Shown: in pieces, positions 35,400 through 48,819 of the stretch
How positions within the stretch are numbered: position 1 is the first letter of the stretch
Layout of the letters: each line of letters begins with the position of its first letter
DNA from: Methylocystis sp. H62
GTDB lineage: Bacteria; Pseudomonadota; Alphaproteobacteria; Rhizobiales; Beijerinckiaceae
Reading direction: 5' to 3'
DNA: 64,000 bases
Assembly (NCBI RefSeq): GCF_015709515.1
Contig: NZ_JADNQZ010000049.1
Coordinates: 1 to 64,000 of the forward strand
Notes under the pieces: generated by a model
What the model was told of the DNA's origin: nothing
Database searches by the model: none
The model's input: only the letters and a program-made list of their open reading frames with translations
Made by a program: the position numbers and the translations under genes

Positions 35400-36749
35400 C
35401 TATGCCGCCATATCGTCTTCCGTGCGCGGTCGCTCGTCAGCGGCTTTTTCTAAGAATCGGTTTAGAGCAACCTTCCTGGAAGCCCGATCGAGCGAATAGG
35501 CAGTCTGCTTGAACTCCTTGCCGTCCAGCAGGCCCTGGATGTAGCCGGCAATCGCGTCCGCGGCCATGATCAGGGCTGTGTCGAGCGGATGGATGTATTT
35601 GCTTGTAACCGTGCCTCTCGAATGGCCAACCAGCGCCGCGATCGTGACCTCGGTGAACCCGAGATCGTTAGCGATGCTGGCGAAGCTGTGCCGCAGGGCG
35701 TGCGGAGTCACATCTGCGAGCGGCGATTTCCGAAAAATCTGCTTCCAATGGTTCGGGAAGCTGCCGAAGGCGTTGTCGTCGCCTGATCCGGGAAACACAT
35801 AGGTTTCTGCGTGGCTGTTCCTGTGCGCTTCTAGAGTCTCAATCACAGGGAGCCCGATGGGACGTATCGAGTCGCCCTCCTTGCTGTCGGTAAGTCGCAG
35901 GCAGCTTCCATCGATATGGGCTTCGCTCCATTTGAGACCGACGATCTCACTTCGGCGGCAGCCGGTCAGGGCGATCAGACGAATGATCTCGACCGCGATT
36001 ACATATTTGTCGTTCCGGGACGCGTTCCGAAGCATTTCTCCAAGGATGCGATATTCGGCTTCCGTGAGGCGGCGGGTTCGCACATTGTCCTTCGGCTTTC
36101 GAACGCCATGGGCTGGATTGCGCTCGATGATCCCGGATTCGACAGCATAGGTGAGAATGCCGCCCAGCAGCCCGACGGTGCGTGTCGCAGTGCCGGGGCC
36201 GCCCCGCACGATCGCCTTGCCCCGTAGTTTCTTCGTCTTGACGGAAGCGCGCGTCAGCCCCGCCATGATGTCCTTTAGAACCTTGTTGATGTCGGCCTTT
36301 GTGAGGTCCTTGACGCGCCGGGTGCCGATGAGCGGGATGATGTGTCGGTGAATACGGCCAGTGTCGGTGCCGATCGTAGTCGGCTTCTTCGGGCGACCGC
36401 CTTTGCCGAGGATCAATCCGGCTTCCAGATCGCGCAAATACAACGCGCAAAGCTCCTTGACCGTGATCGCCTTGTGATCGAGCTGCCGCTCTTCCGCAGG
36501 GTTGCCGCCTTTGGCGATGTGGCCGAGTTGAATCTTGGCTTCCTGGCGGGCCGCTTCCGGTGTCCATACCCCGTGCAGGCCGATAGTGTAGCGACGCGTT
36601 CGGCCACCGGCACGATACTGGAGAAGGTAACTCCGCTTGCCCGAGGTGAACATGCGCAGGCCGAAACCTGGAAGCTCGTCGTCCCAGATGAAATAATCCC
36701 TGTCGCGACTAACCGCAGCGTCGACGACTCTCTTGGTCAGCTTGGCCAT
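35400..36749 (-). CDS. Tyrosine recombinase (island integrase)
   Basis: The protein has 449 residues. The N-terminus is the DUF4102-type arm-binding domain (TKRVVDAAVSRDRDYFIWDD, LPGFGLRMFTSGKRSYLLQY). A SAM-like core-binding region follows. The catalytic domain has Arg in LTGCRRSEIVGLKW, HALRHSFASIANDLG, LVGHSRGTVTSKY with the final Tyr. All catalytic residues are present. It sits 186 bases from attR, as expected for the enzyme that inserted the island in tRNA-Arg. Confidence 0.95.
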   Translation of the reverse strand: MAKLTKRVVDAAVSRDRDYFIWDDELPGFGLRMFTSGKRSYLLQYRAGGRTRRYTIGLHGVWTPEAARQEAKIQLGHIAKGGNPAEERQLDHKAITVKELCALYLRDLEAGLILGKGGRPKKPTTIGTDTGRIHRHIIPLIGTRRVKDLTKADINKVLKDIMAGLTRASVKTKKLRGKAIVRGGPGTATRTVGLLGGILTYAVESGIIERNPAHGVRKPKDNVRTRRLTEAEYRILGEMLRNASRNDKYVIAVEIIRLIALTGCRRSEIVGLKWSEAHIDGSCLRLTDSKEGDSIRPIGLPVIETLEAHRNSHAETYVFPGSGDDNAFGSFPNHWKQIFRKSPLADVTPHALRHSFASIANDLGFTEVTIAALVGHSRGTVTSKYIHPLDTALIMAADAIAGYIQGLLDGKEFKQTAYSLDRASRKVALNRFLEKAADERPRTEDDMAA

Positions 36750-36781
36750 AAAGCGCTTCCGGAATGATTCCTACCCTGCGT

Positions 36782-36802
36782 TCGCGGAAGCACCACGGAA
36801 GC
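36782..36802 (+). repeat. Direct repeat near the right island end
   Basis: TCGCGGAAGCACCACGGAAGC, 20 of 21 identical to 29051-29071 and in the same orientation. It lies between the integrase start and attR. It is likely an arm site or part of the integrase promoter region. Confidence 0.5.
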
Positions 36803-36934
36803 GGGCCGAAGGAAAATCTCGGTTGGTGCAGCGTGCTCTCGGCGATGGTCTAATTCAAGAAAAACTAGCAGTCGTAGTATGTTAGAGGAGCTTTTCGTAT
36901 CGCCGGATACCGCAGCGAGAGGCAGGTTAAATAA

Positions 36935-36979
36935 CTCCGAAGGCAGAGGTCAGGGGTTCGAATCCCTTCGGGCGCGCCA
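36935..36979 (+). pseudogene. 3' half of the split tRNA-Arg(CCG), with attR core
   Basis: The 15-base core CTCCGAAGGCAGAGG (36935-36949) is followed by TC, the T-arm AGGGG TTCGAAT CCCTT, CGGGCGC, G and CCA. Appended to 28913-28959 it restores a full tRNA-Arg. Alone it lacks the D-arm and 5' acceptor strand. Confidence 0.9.
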
Positions 36980-37133
36980 CTTGCCTAAAAAACCGCGAAC
37001 ACCCTTGCCGATTTGTTCTCCGGCGATGACCGCCCGACTGGCCTTTGAGCCGTGGATACGGATGACCTTGTCGTCCCCTTCGATGTATCTCGTGGACCGA
37101 AGAAGAGTTCGCCGCATCATAAGCATCCAGAGG

Positions 37134-37164
37134 AAAGGCGGCGCAATGGCGCGCCGCCTTTGAA
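37134..37164 (-). terminator. Terminator hairpin after the TonB receptor
   Basis: AAAGGCGGC...GCCGCCTTT forms a nine-pair stem, extended inside by GCGC/GCGC pairs, and is followed on the minus strand by TTTCC. It lies 20 bases after the receptor's stop. Confidence 0.6.
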
Positions 37165-37179
37165 AATAGAGCGTCGCGG

Positions 37180-39606
37180 TCAGAACCTCACGGTCAGCCC
37201 GGCATAAAAGTTCCGACCCATGCCGGGCACCTGACGCACGCTCGCAAGACCCGCATTGCGTCCGAAGAGGAACGCGTTGCGCGAATAGTTCGTCAAGTCG
37301 AACCCGCCAAGCGGCAGCGAGTAGAGCGCATCGGTGACATTGTCGACGCCAAGGTCGATGCGCATATTGCTCCAGTCATAGGCGGCGCGGAGATTGAGCA
37401 GCGCATATGCCGGGGTCGTGAATTCGCCCTTGTTCGCCGACACGTGATCCTTGGGCGCGACGAGTTGCGTTTCAGCGGCCATGCTCAATCCGCCGATCTG
37501 GTGCTCGAGCGCAATGCGCGCATTGGCCGGCATCAGGTTCCACAGACCGTCGCCCTTCTTGACCAGGAACGACGCGACGGAGCACAAGCCGTTGCCCGGG
37601 GGACAATACTGCGGATTGCCGATGTCGAGATTTCGTCCATAGACGAAACTGACGACGCCGACCGCCTGCAGCCTGCCGTATTCGGGCGATTCATGCAGCT
37701 TCACTCTGCCCGAGCCGTCGACGCCATAGAGCTCCGCATTGAAATTGCGGAACTGCATGATCTGGAAAATATAGGAATTCGCCACCGGAAACGTGTTGAA
37801 GGTCCCGCCGGTTCTCGCGCCGTCGATATAGTTCTCGACATAGGTGTAGAAGGGCGAAATCCGCGCTTCCCAGTTGTTTGCGCCGGACATGTCGCGCCAA
37901 GCGCCGGTGAACGCGACATTGTGCGCCACTTCCGGCTTCAGATTGAGGTTGCCGGTATAGCCGTTGCCGTCGCCGAACCAGTTGAACATCGCCGTGAACG
38001 GGCCGGCGACCGGCCAAGTATAGCGTTCATAGAGATTGGGCGAGCGCGTCTTGCGCGAATAGCCGAACTCGTAAAGGCTGCCAGGATCCGGCTCATAGCG
38101 CGCCAGAGCGGTCATGTCGAAATTGATGTCGGTGCGCGCGCGATTTTGCGCGTTGAAGATATTGACCGCCAAATTATTCGCGCGCGCGAGCAGGGGTGAG
38201 TTGGGGAAGATAAACGGCGTGTAGCTCTGACCAGGACCAGTGTCCATCCAGACGATGTCGTTACGCACGCCGATCAGGCTGGACCACTGAGGCGTCCAGC
38301 GGCGCTCCCATTCGACATAGGTGCCAAACCGATTGCGCTGGCCGCCATTGATGTTCACATTCGCGAAAGGTCGGCTCAGACTGCCGGGCGGCGTGGCGAA
38401 ACCCTGTGCCAAGCCGGTGAGATCGGAAGGCCAGTAGTCCTGCAGTCGGTAGCCGTGGAACTCATTGCCGATGCGGAAAAGATCCTGATCGCTGTATGGA
38501 ATTTCCGCTTTGACCGAATAGCCGAAGTCACGGCCGAGCGCGATCATCGGGTGATTGAGCCAGAATCTGTCCTCCAGGAATCCCATTTTGTGGAAGACCT
38601 GATGCCAGTACGCGCGCGCTTCCAGCGTGCCCCATTCGAAGGCGCCCTTGTAGAGGGCGTCCAGCGAATAGGAGCGATTGCGCGTCATGTCCATGCGCTG
38701 GTTCGGAAAGCCCTGATAGGGAATATTCTGATAGGCGCCACGGAAGGTGAACAGATGCCCCTCGTTCTGGTAGCCGAGCGTGACCGCGTGATTTTCCGAC
38801 ATGAAGTTCGTCGAGAGAACTTTGTCGCCATTGCCGCCGGCGTGATAGTCGGTCGCCCGTTGCCATGACCCGTTGTAGAGCAGGCTCCAATGGTCGTTGG
38901 CCATGTTGATGTTTGCTGAAACGCCGACGCCGTTGTTGTTGCCTCGGAAGAACGCGGAAACTGTTCCCGTCGCCAGCACTTCGTTGTTCGGGCCAAATCG
39001 CAGCGTCCCGGGAACTGGCAGCGGCAGATAGGGAACAGGCGGGTAGGGACTCGCGGCAAGAATCGGCGACACCGGCGCGCCGCCCGGACCGACGACCGCC
39101 GGCGCGACGACGGGCGTTGCAAAGACCGGCGATTTCGGAGTGACCAGAATAGAGCCGCCGATCGAATCGCCGCCTTTGCTGACTGACGAGACCGCGGTCA
39201 CGACTTCAACGCGGCCGATCGTGTTCGGATCGGTGTAGCTCAACGGCGAATTCATGTGATTGGCGCAGGAGGACGTGGCCTGCACGCCGCCGACGACAAT
39301 CTTCAGGCGATCGTCGGCGAGGCCACGGATCGCCGGGAGGCCGGAAACGCCGCCGCCGGTTTGAACGCTCACGCCCGGCTGATGCTCGAGAAGCTTCGCC
39401 GTATCCGTTTCGGGAGGTTTTTCCTCCACGATTTCTTTTTGTGTGACGACCGTCTCGTTGGCCTTATCCAGCGGCGGCGGCGTTGGCGTCCCCTGCGCGG
39501 CGCCGACGACGATCTGCGGAAGAGAGACTTGGGCCTTGGCGGTCGCAAGCGAGGCCAGGATCAACGCGCAAGCGCTTGCGCCGCGCAGTAGGGCGGGACG
39601 GTACAT
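37180..39606 (-). CDS. TonB-dependent outer-membrane receptor, OprC/NosA-like (copper)
   Basis: The protein has 808 residues, with a signal peptide to about residue 26 (ATAKAQ). The plug domain has TDTAKLLEHQPGVSVQ, IRGLADDRLKIVV, and SSCANHMNSPLSYTDPN. The barrel ends with the usual aromatic-terminated strand (FYAGLTVRF). The plug carries a C-x-x-x-M motif (Cys114, Met118). A barrel loop carries His339-Lys-Met341 (WHQVFHKMGF). These match the CxxxM and HxM copper ligands described for Pseudomonas OprC. The protein would import copper across the outer membrane with TonB energy. A DUF2946 gene precedes it by about 60 bases. Confidence 0.85.
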   Translation of the reverse strand: MYRPALLRGASACALILASLATAKAQVSLPQIVVGAAQGTPTPPPLDKANETVVTQKEIVEEKPPETDTAKLLEHQPGVSVQTGGGVSGLPAIRGLADDRLKIVVGGVQATSSCANHMNSPLSYTDPNTIGRVEVVTAVSSVSKGGDSIGGSILVTPKSPVFATPVVAPAVVGPGGAPVSPILAASPYPPVPYLPLPVPGTLRFGPNNEVLATGTVSAFFRGNNNGVGVSANINMANDHWSLLYNGSWQRATDYHAGGNGDKVLSTNFMSENHAVTLGYQNEGHLFTFRGAYQNIPYQGFPNQRMDMTRNRSYSLDALYKGAFEWGTLEARAYWHQVFHKMGFLEDRFWLNHPMIALGRDFGYSVKAEIPYSDQDLFRIGNEFHGYRLQDYWPSDLTGLAQGFATPPGSLSRPFANVNINGGQRNRFGTYVEWERRWTPQWSSLIGVRNDIVWMDTGPGQSYTPFIFPNSPLLARANNLAVNIFNAQNRARTDINFDMTALARYEPDPGSLYEFGYSRKTRSPNLYERYTWPVAGPFTAMFNWFGDGNGYTGNLNLKPEVAHNVAFTGAWRDMSGANNWEARISPFYTYVENYIDGARTGGTFNTFPVANSYIFQIMQFRNFNAELYGVDGSGRVKLHESPEYGRLQAVGVVSFVYGRNLDIGNPQYCPPGNGLCSVASFLVKKGDGLWNLMPANARIALEHQIGGLSMAAETQLVAPKDHVSANKGEFTTPAYALLNLRAAYDWSNMRIDLGVDNVTDALYSLPLGGFDLTNYSRNAFLFGRNAGLASVRQVPGMGRNFYAGLTVRF

Positions 39607-39666
39607 TGGATGAGTTCTCCTGATCCGCCGGCGAACGGCGGTTGAAACGGTGCGTGTTTTGTTTCG

Positions 39667-40077
39667 TCAGGAGAGCGCGGGAGGCGCGCGCGAGCGCGTT
39701 TCGCCGGGACGGCGTCGTTCGCGCGGTTCGAAAGGCCAGGAGTCGAAAAAGACCAGGGCGGTCGGCGGCTGTTCGAGCCGTGCGATCGGCGGCCTTTCGG
39801 AAATGATCGGCGGAGTTCCGATCGGGCAGGCGCCGCAGTGCGCGTGCCAGCCGTGCGTTGGCGCGCCGTTCGGCGCCGTCTCGTCCGCAGCGGCGTGACT
39901 TGTGACGCAGAACTCTGGCGTCGCCGACAGGGCCGAATGAGGCGCGATCGTCGCCTGCAGCAATGCCGAAACGACGAAAAGCGTCGCAGCAAGAAAGGCG
40001 CGCAGGCCTTTCCGCCTTGCGTTCGTCTTTGCTGTCTTCGTTGAAGCTGGAGGTGACATGCCGCGACGCCGATTCAT
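39667..40077 (-). CDS. DUF2946-like small secreted protein, putative copper-linked
   Basis: About 136 residues from the ATG at 40077; a TTG three codons earlier is possible. An N-terminal membrane or signal segment (AFLATLFVVSALLQATIAP region) is followed by FCVTSHAAADE and a metal-like cluster HGWHAHCGACPIG. The tail is Arg/Pro-rich. The layout fits DUF2946 proteins, often found next to copper receptors. It is likely co-transcribed with the receptor downstream. The function is unknown. Confidence 0.6.
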   Translation of the reverse strand: MNRRRGMSPPASTKTAKTNARRKGLRAFLAATLFVVSALLQATIAPHSALSATPEFCVTSHAAADETAPNGAPTHGWHAHCGACPIGTPPIISERPPIARLEQPPTALVFFDSWPFEPRERRRPGETRSRAPPALS

Positions 40078-40327
40078 TTCGTGCAACTTAGCCGCTACGT
40101 TTTCTTCCGTTTCCCCCCGATCGGGAGGGCGCCGCTCGGCAATCGCGTAAATTCTTGTCCTTGTTGCAGATGCGCAACACAGAAGCTAAGGTGCGATGGA
40201 TTGACGCCCTGGTGTTTCTCCAGGTTCTTCTAGGGCTCCAGGGCAGTGTGACGTTCGCTGCGCGGCAAGCGCCATCGCGAAGACCGGCTTTGCGAAGGTG
40301 TGGCGAGAGGTCGCACCGGGTGAAGAC

Positions 40328-41494
40328 ATGACCATGACCTTGACGAAAGATGCGGATGCGCGCGTCATCGTGGCGATCAAAGCCGCGGGCGCGGAAGCGC
40401 AGCACTGGCCCGATACGCTCGACGAGATTGCGCGCTTGCTGGATGCGCGCTTTGCAGCGTTGCTGTTCGAAGACCGTTGTTCGGCGCTTTTGGAGCTCAA
40501 GCATTCGACACGCGCCGAGAAAGCGTGGATCGTCGAATATCTGCGCAATCATCGCAAACTCGATCCGGTCAAGGCGCGCGTCCTGGCCGAGATTGGCGTC
40601 GGTCGGGCGTTCTCGTCGGAAGACTTCGTCTCTCTGGAAGAGCTTCATCAAAGCGGCGCCTACCAGCGCTGGATGGCGCCCTTCGGCCTGGCCGATATGA
40701 TCGGGGGAGTCATTCACCGATCCGAGACGGGCGTCTGCCTATTCGTCGCCTTTCGCGATGAGGCCGCAGGTCTCGCCGACATCGAGGCGAAGAGGCGGCT
40801 TGACGCGCTTCTGCCGCATCTCGCGACGGCCATCGCCAGCCACAAGCCGGCGTCTGACACATCGGCTCTCGTCGAATTGTTCGCGGAGCTGACGTCGCCG
40901 GTGCTCGTCGTCGACTGCAGGATGCGCGTCGTCCATAGGAATCGCAGCGCCGACGAGATGCTCGGCGAAGGCGACGCGCTGGCGATCTTTGGCAATACGC
41001 TGACGGTGCGCGATCCGCACGCGAAGGAGGCTTTGGAGCATGCGCTCGCCCAGATCGGCGGCGCTGATGCGGAAGCCTTCGCGATCATGGTGAAACGCGG
41101 GGAGTCACGCTGCTGCGTGATGCATGTGCTGCCGCTGTCCAAGGGATTGTCGGCGCTGTTTTTGCGCAGGCTCGCGCTCAATTCCAGCGAGGGTGGAGCA
41201 GTCGCCGCGGGCGTGTTCGGCCTCACCGCCCGCGAGAGTTCGGTGCTGCTCGCCATCGCCGAAGTGGGCGGCGTCCCGGCGACCGCGCGCGCGCTTGGTC
41301 TGAGCGAGGGAACCGTCAAAGGTTATCTGAAAAGCATTTTCCAGAAGACCGGCGCGACCCGCCAGGCGGATCTGGTCAAGCTCGTGCTTGCTCTGGAATC
41401 CCCCTTCCGCGCGCCGGAGCGCCACCGGCTGCCGACGGAGACGCTAATCGCCGCGTCGCCGGCGCCTCTTGAACGACGCCGCAGCGCTTCTTAA
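40328..41494 (+). CDS. LuxR-type helix-turn-helix regulator
   Basis: About 388 residues from the ATG at 40328; a GTG at 40298 is the alternative. The N-terminal two thirds have no clear receiver or autoinducer domain, but VLVVDCRMRVVHRNRSADEM suggests a PAS-like region. The C-terminal helix-turn-helix is typical: FGLTARESSVLLAIAEVGGV, ALGLSEGTVKGYLKSIFQKT. It is divergent from the copper-receptor operon with a 250-base shared upstream region, so it may control it. That is inference. Confidence 0.8.
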   Translation: MTMTLTKDADARVIVAIKAAGAEAQHWPDTLDEIARLLDARFAALLFEDRCSALLELKHSTRAEKAWIVEYLRNHRKLDPVKARVLAEIGVGRAFSSEDFVSLEELHQSGAYQRWMAPFGLADMIGGVIHRSETGVCLFVAFRDEAAGLADIEAKRRLDALLPHLATAIASHKPASDTSALVELFAELTSPVLVVDCRMRVVHRNRSADEMLGEGDALAIFGNTLTVRDPHAKEALEHALAQIGGADAEAFAIMVKRGESRCCVMHVLPLSKGLSALFLRRLALNSSEGGAVAAGVFGLTARESSVLLAIAEVGGVPATARALGLSEGTVKGYLKSIFQKTGATRQADLVKLVLALESPFRAPERHRLPTETLIAASPAPLERRRSAS

Positions 41495-41585
41495 ATCGTT
41501 GCCAGCGCGGGCCGTAACGGACGCGCTAAGAGGCGCGGCGCGATAACGCTAGCGCGCCGCATGTCGCTCAACTGGAGGATATGTC
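41495..41585 (+). promoter_or_regulatory. ROSE-like RNA thermometer in the hsp20 leader (putative)
   Basis: The leader has a perfect eight-pair hairpin (GCGGCGCG / CGCGCCGC, loop ATAACGCTAG). A final short hairpin follows in which ATGTCGCTC can fold on GGAGGATAT around the ribosome site. The UCGCU-type sequence opposite GGAGG is the hallmark of ROSE elements that control small heat-shock genes in rhizobia and relatives. Confidence 0.45.
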
Positions 41586-42050
41586 ATGCGTCAGTTCGAT
41601 CTCTCTCCGCTGTACCGCCAGACCGTCGGCTTCGACCGTCTGTTCAACCTGCTCGATCAGGCCAGCGGTTTCGAGACGTCTCAAAGCTACCCGCCTTACA
41701 ATATCGAGCGCACGGGCGAGAACGCCTATCGCGTGACCCTCGCGGTCGCGGGCTTCTCGCGCGAGGAACTGTCCGTCGAGACCAAGGAAAACACCTTGGC
41801 CATCAAAGGCTCGAAAGAGCCGGCGCAGCCTGCGGAAGGTCGCGAGGTCCTGCATCAGGGCATCGCCGCGCGGGCCTTTGAGCGTCGCTTCCAGCTTGCC
41901 GACCATGTGGTCGTAACTGGCGCCAGCCTCGTCAACGGCTTGCTGCACGTCGATCTCGTGCGCGAGATTCCGGAGGCGCAGAAGCCACGCCGCATCGACA
42001 TCGGCGTGACGACGCCGTCCGCGACGATCGTCGAGTCAAAGGCTGCGTAA
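41586..42050 (+). CDS. Small heat-shock protein (Hsp20/IbpA type)
   Basis: The protein has 154 residues, with GGAGG nine bases before the ATG. The alpha-crystallin domain spans about residues 35-130: YPPYNIERTGENAYRVTLAV, AGFSREELSVETKENTLAIK, AFERRFQLADHVVV and the NGLLHVDLVREIP tail. It is an ATP-independent holdase that binds unfolding proteins. It is a single gene between a likely thermometer leader and a strong terminator. Confidence 0.95.
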   Translation: MRQFDLSPLYRQTVGFDRLFNLLDQASGFETSQSYPPYNIERTGENAYRVTLAVAGFSREELSVETKENTLAIKGSKEPAQPAEGREVLHQGIAARAFERRFQLADHVVVTGASLVNGLLHVDLVREIPEAQKPRRIDIGVTTPSATIVESKAA

Positions 42051-42075
42051 CGGCGAAAGTTCCGAAAGAACTGCC

Positions 42076-42105
42076 AGAGGCGCCCTTTCGGGCGCCTCTT
42101 TTCTA
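42076..42105 (+). terminator. Rho-independent terminator, probably bidirectional
   Basis: A perfect ten-base stem AGAGGCGCCC / GGGCGCCTCT with a TTTC loop is followed by TTTTCT. It serves hsp20 and overlaps the end of the convergent gene. Confidence 0.9.
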
Positions 42106-43545
42106 TCCGCCGGTCTTTGGCTTTGCCGCGCTGTCGGGCGTCTTCGCCGTCGCTGAACCTTTAGGGACGGAAGCCGCCGGCGTGGACGCCGTCGGGGTCA
42201 CGACAGTCGTGCCGCTCGAACCTGACGGCGGAACGATCGCCCGGCGCGAAGAGCCTCCGGCGGCGCGGGCGGCCGCTGCGCGCTTCGCAGGGGTGGACGC
42301 GCCAGGCGACGGGGCTGACTTTTCGGCGATCTGCTCCGTTGGAGGCGCGGCGCTTGGCGCATGTTCAGCCGAGACCGGCGCCGGCGGCGTCGGAGCGCTC
42401 TCAGGGCTTTGCGGCGCCTGCTGCGTCGCTTGCGTTTGCGGCGCGCTGGCGGGATCTGCTTTCGGCTCCCCAGACGCCGAATCCGCCGCCGGCTTGTCGG
42501 CGGGCGTTTCCTTGGCGGCCTGCGCCGAAGGAACAGCGCCGGAGTCCGGCGCCTTGTCAGCAGAGGCTGGCGCCGGCTTATCTGAGCTTTCGGCGTTTGG
42601 CTGCGGCCCCTGGGCCGCTTGCGCCGGCGCAGGGACGCTGGCTTCGCCGGACTTTGGCTCTGGCGGAGCCGAAGTCGTGGGCTTTTCGCCGCCGCTATTG
42701 GCGGTCGCCGCCGGAGGCGTAGCCGTTGCATCGGCGCCCTTCTGCTCCGTGCCCGGCGCAGGCGGCGTCTCAATTCCCTGTGCGGACGGCGTCCTGGCGC
42801 TCTGAGCGTCAGGCTTGGGCTCCTGCGACTGGGCGGCGGCCGGCGCGGTCTTTGGCTCGATCGGCGTAGCCGCGGACGGGGCAGGGAGGGCTGCAGCAGG
42901 CACCGTCGCAATCGGCGCGGCGGAGCGCGTCTCGGGCGTCGTGGTCGGGGCGATTGCGCGCGAACTCTTCGGCGCCGCGGTTTTCTGAGCCGCCCGAGCG
43001 CGCTGTTGACTGGCGCTGTTTGACGACTTATCCGCCAAAGCTGCGCCGCCGGGCTGCTGGCGTCCGCGATCCGCCGCCGGGCCGACAGCCCCGGGACCGC
43101 CGGCGCCCGGGGGCGGGTATGGAACTCCGCCGGTCGACGGGGGCGCGCCGTAAGAATCGCCGCCGGAGGGACCGTAATCGCCCCCGTAGCGCGGTCCCCG
43201 ATCATACATAGGCCGAGGCCCAAGTCTCACCGCGCGCAAAATACGGCCCTCGTAGGGGTCGATGATAAAGCGCATCTCGCCCTCGCGGCGACTGACGCCG
43301 GTGGCGACGATCTGATCGCCTCGGCGACCGAGCGGTCCGACCAATTGAAAGCCGGTGCGCCCGAGGATCGAAGCGACGGCGGGACGGGAGGCGAAGGCCG
43401 GCGGACCCGCGTCGGGAATTCGAGCGCGGAAGATGTTGGCGAATGGCCGAAAGAAAAACTGCGCGAAGGCGTGCTGCGGAACGGCGGCGCTTGCCGCCAG
43501 CGCCAACACGAACGGCAGAACGGCTTTCCCCTTGAATGACCGCAT
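42103..43545 (-). CDS. Secreted Pro/Ala-rich hypothetical protein
   Basis: About 480 residues. The ATG at 43545 (GGGAAG upstream) starts a clear signal peptide (MRSFKGKAVLPFVLALAASA, cleavage near AFA). Residues about 30-90 form a small globular unit (GRTGFQLVGPLGRRGDQIVA, RFIIDPYEGRILRAVR), somewhat PepSY-like. The remaining 380 residues are low-complexity Ala/Pro/Lys/Glu with many short repeats, likely unfolded and wall-spanning or periplasmic. No enzyme motif was found. Confidence 0.7.
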   Translation of the reverse strand: MRSFKGKAVLPFVLALAASAAVPQHAFAQFFFRPFANIFRARIPDAGPPAFASRPAVASILGRTGFQLVGPLGRRGDQIVATGVSRREGEMRFIIDPYEGRILRAVRLGPRPMYDRGPRYGGDYGPSGGDSYGAPPSTGGVPYPPPGAGGPGAVGPAADRGRQQPGGAALADKSSNSASQQRARAAQKTAAPKSSRAIAPTTTPETRSAAPIATVPAAALPAPSAATPIEPKTAPAAAQSQEPKPDAQSARTPSAQGIETPPAPGTEQKGADATATPPAATANSGGEKPTTSAPPEPKSGEASVPAPAQAAQGPQPNAESSDKPAPASADKAPDSGAVPSAQAAKETPADKPAADSASGEPKADPASAPQTQATQQAPQSPESAPTPPAPVSAEHAPSAAPPTEQIAEKSAPSPGASTPAKRAAAARAAGGSSRRAIVPPSGSSGTTVVTPTASTPAASVPKGSATAKTPDSAAKPKTGG

Positions 43546-43993
43546 TGTTTCTTCCCTGTTCAAGCCCTCTCGGCGCGCGCGGATGCTCGGACAACATTGC
43601 GGCGAGCATTGGACCGGCAAGCGCCGAAAGCCCAAGCGATTGCTTGTCATATCAGCGCAAATCTGGCACTAACATAGCCCGCAAATATGTCAGCCTTGCT
43701 GACCTTAAGGCGGCGCTCGCTCTTGGAAGCTCTGTTTCATTTTCATGGTCGCCGCTCGACACGCGCCGCGGCCAACGTAAATGAGAGGGCCTGCAAAGTG
43801 GCGCGTCTCTTGCCTTGCGCCCGAGCGCGAGACGAGGACGCGCAGGATTCGCAATCATTGCGAAACCTGCGTTACGGGAATGCGAGAGTCGGGCTGCGAC
43901 GATTTAGGTCACGCCTACGACAGTTTTATGGTTCGATGAGCGGGCGGGAGGGGCGCAGGAAAAGGCGCGCGGTCCTGTCGAGGAGACGCCGAA
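43546..43993. other. Divergent intergenic region before gltB
   Basis: About 450 bases between the Pro/Ala-rich gene and gltB. It must contain both promoters. No RNA gene, operator palindrome or convincing small ORF was found. Confidence 0.4.
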
Positions 43994-48688
<4,695 letters not shown>

Positions 48689-48819
48689 CTTGGGCGACGG
48701 ATGAGCGGAATGCTTGAACGTAGCCTTTGCCTTTGTCAGTAGCGATTGTTAAAGAGAGGGAGTCGGGCTAACCTGCTTTAAACTCGGCGGTTTTTCCTTG
48801 ACGGCGGCCAGGAAGCCTG

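Larger units (their letters stand above)
28960..36934. mobile_element. 8-kb integrative island in tRNA-Arg(CCG)
   Basis: The island is bounded by the 15-bp direct repeat at 28945-28959 and 36935-36949. A tyrosine recombinase gene lies at the right end. It carries a complete tRNA-Arg(CCG), a truncated PD-(D/E)XK-like gene, an IS21 copy, a coiled-coil protein and an Hsp70-like protein. No conjugation or replication genes are visible, so it would need outside help to move between cells. Confidence 0.85.

Noticed and set aside
42103-43223. Several long opposite-frame ORFs within the Pro/Ala-rich gene.
   Set aside because: They are Arg/Ser-rich shadows of a GC-skewed low-complexity coding region. 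Only the minus-strand frame has a signal peptide and ribosome site.
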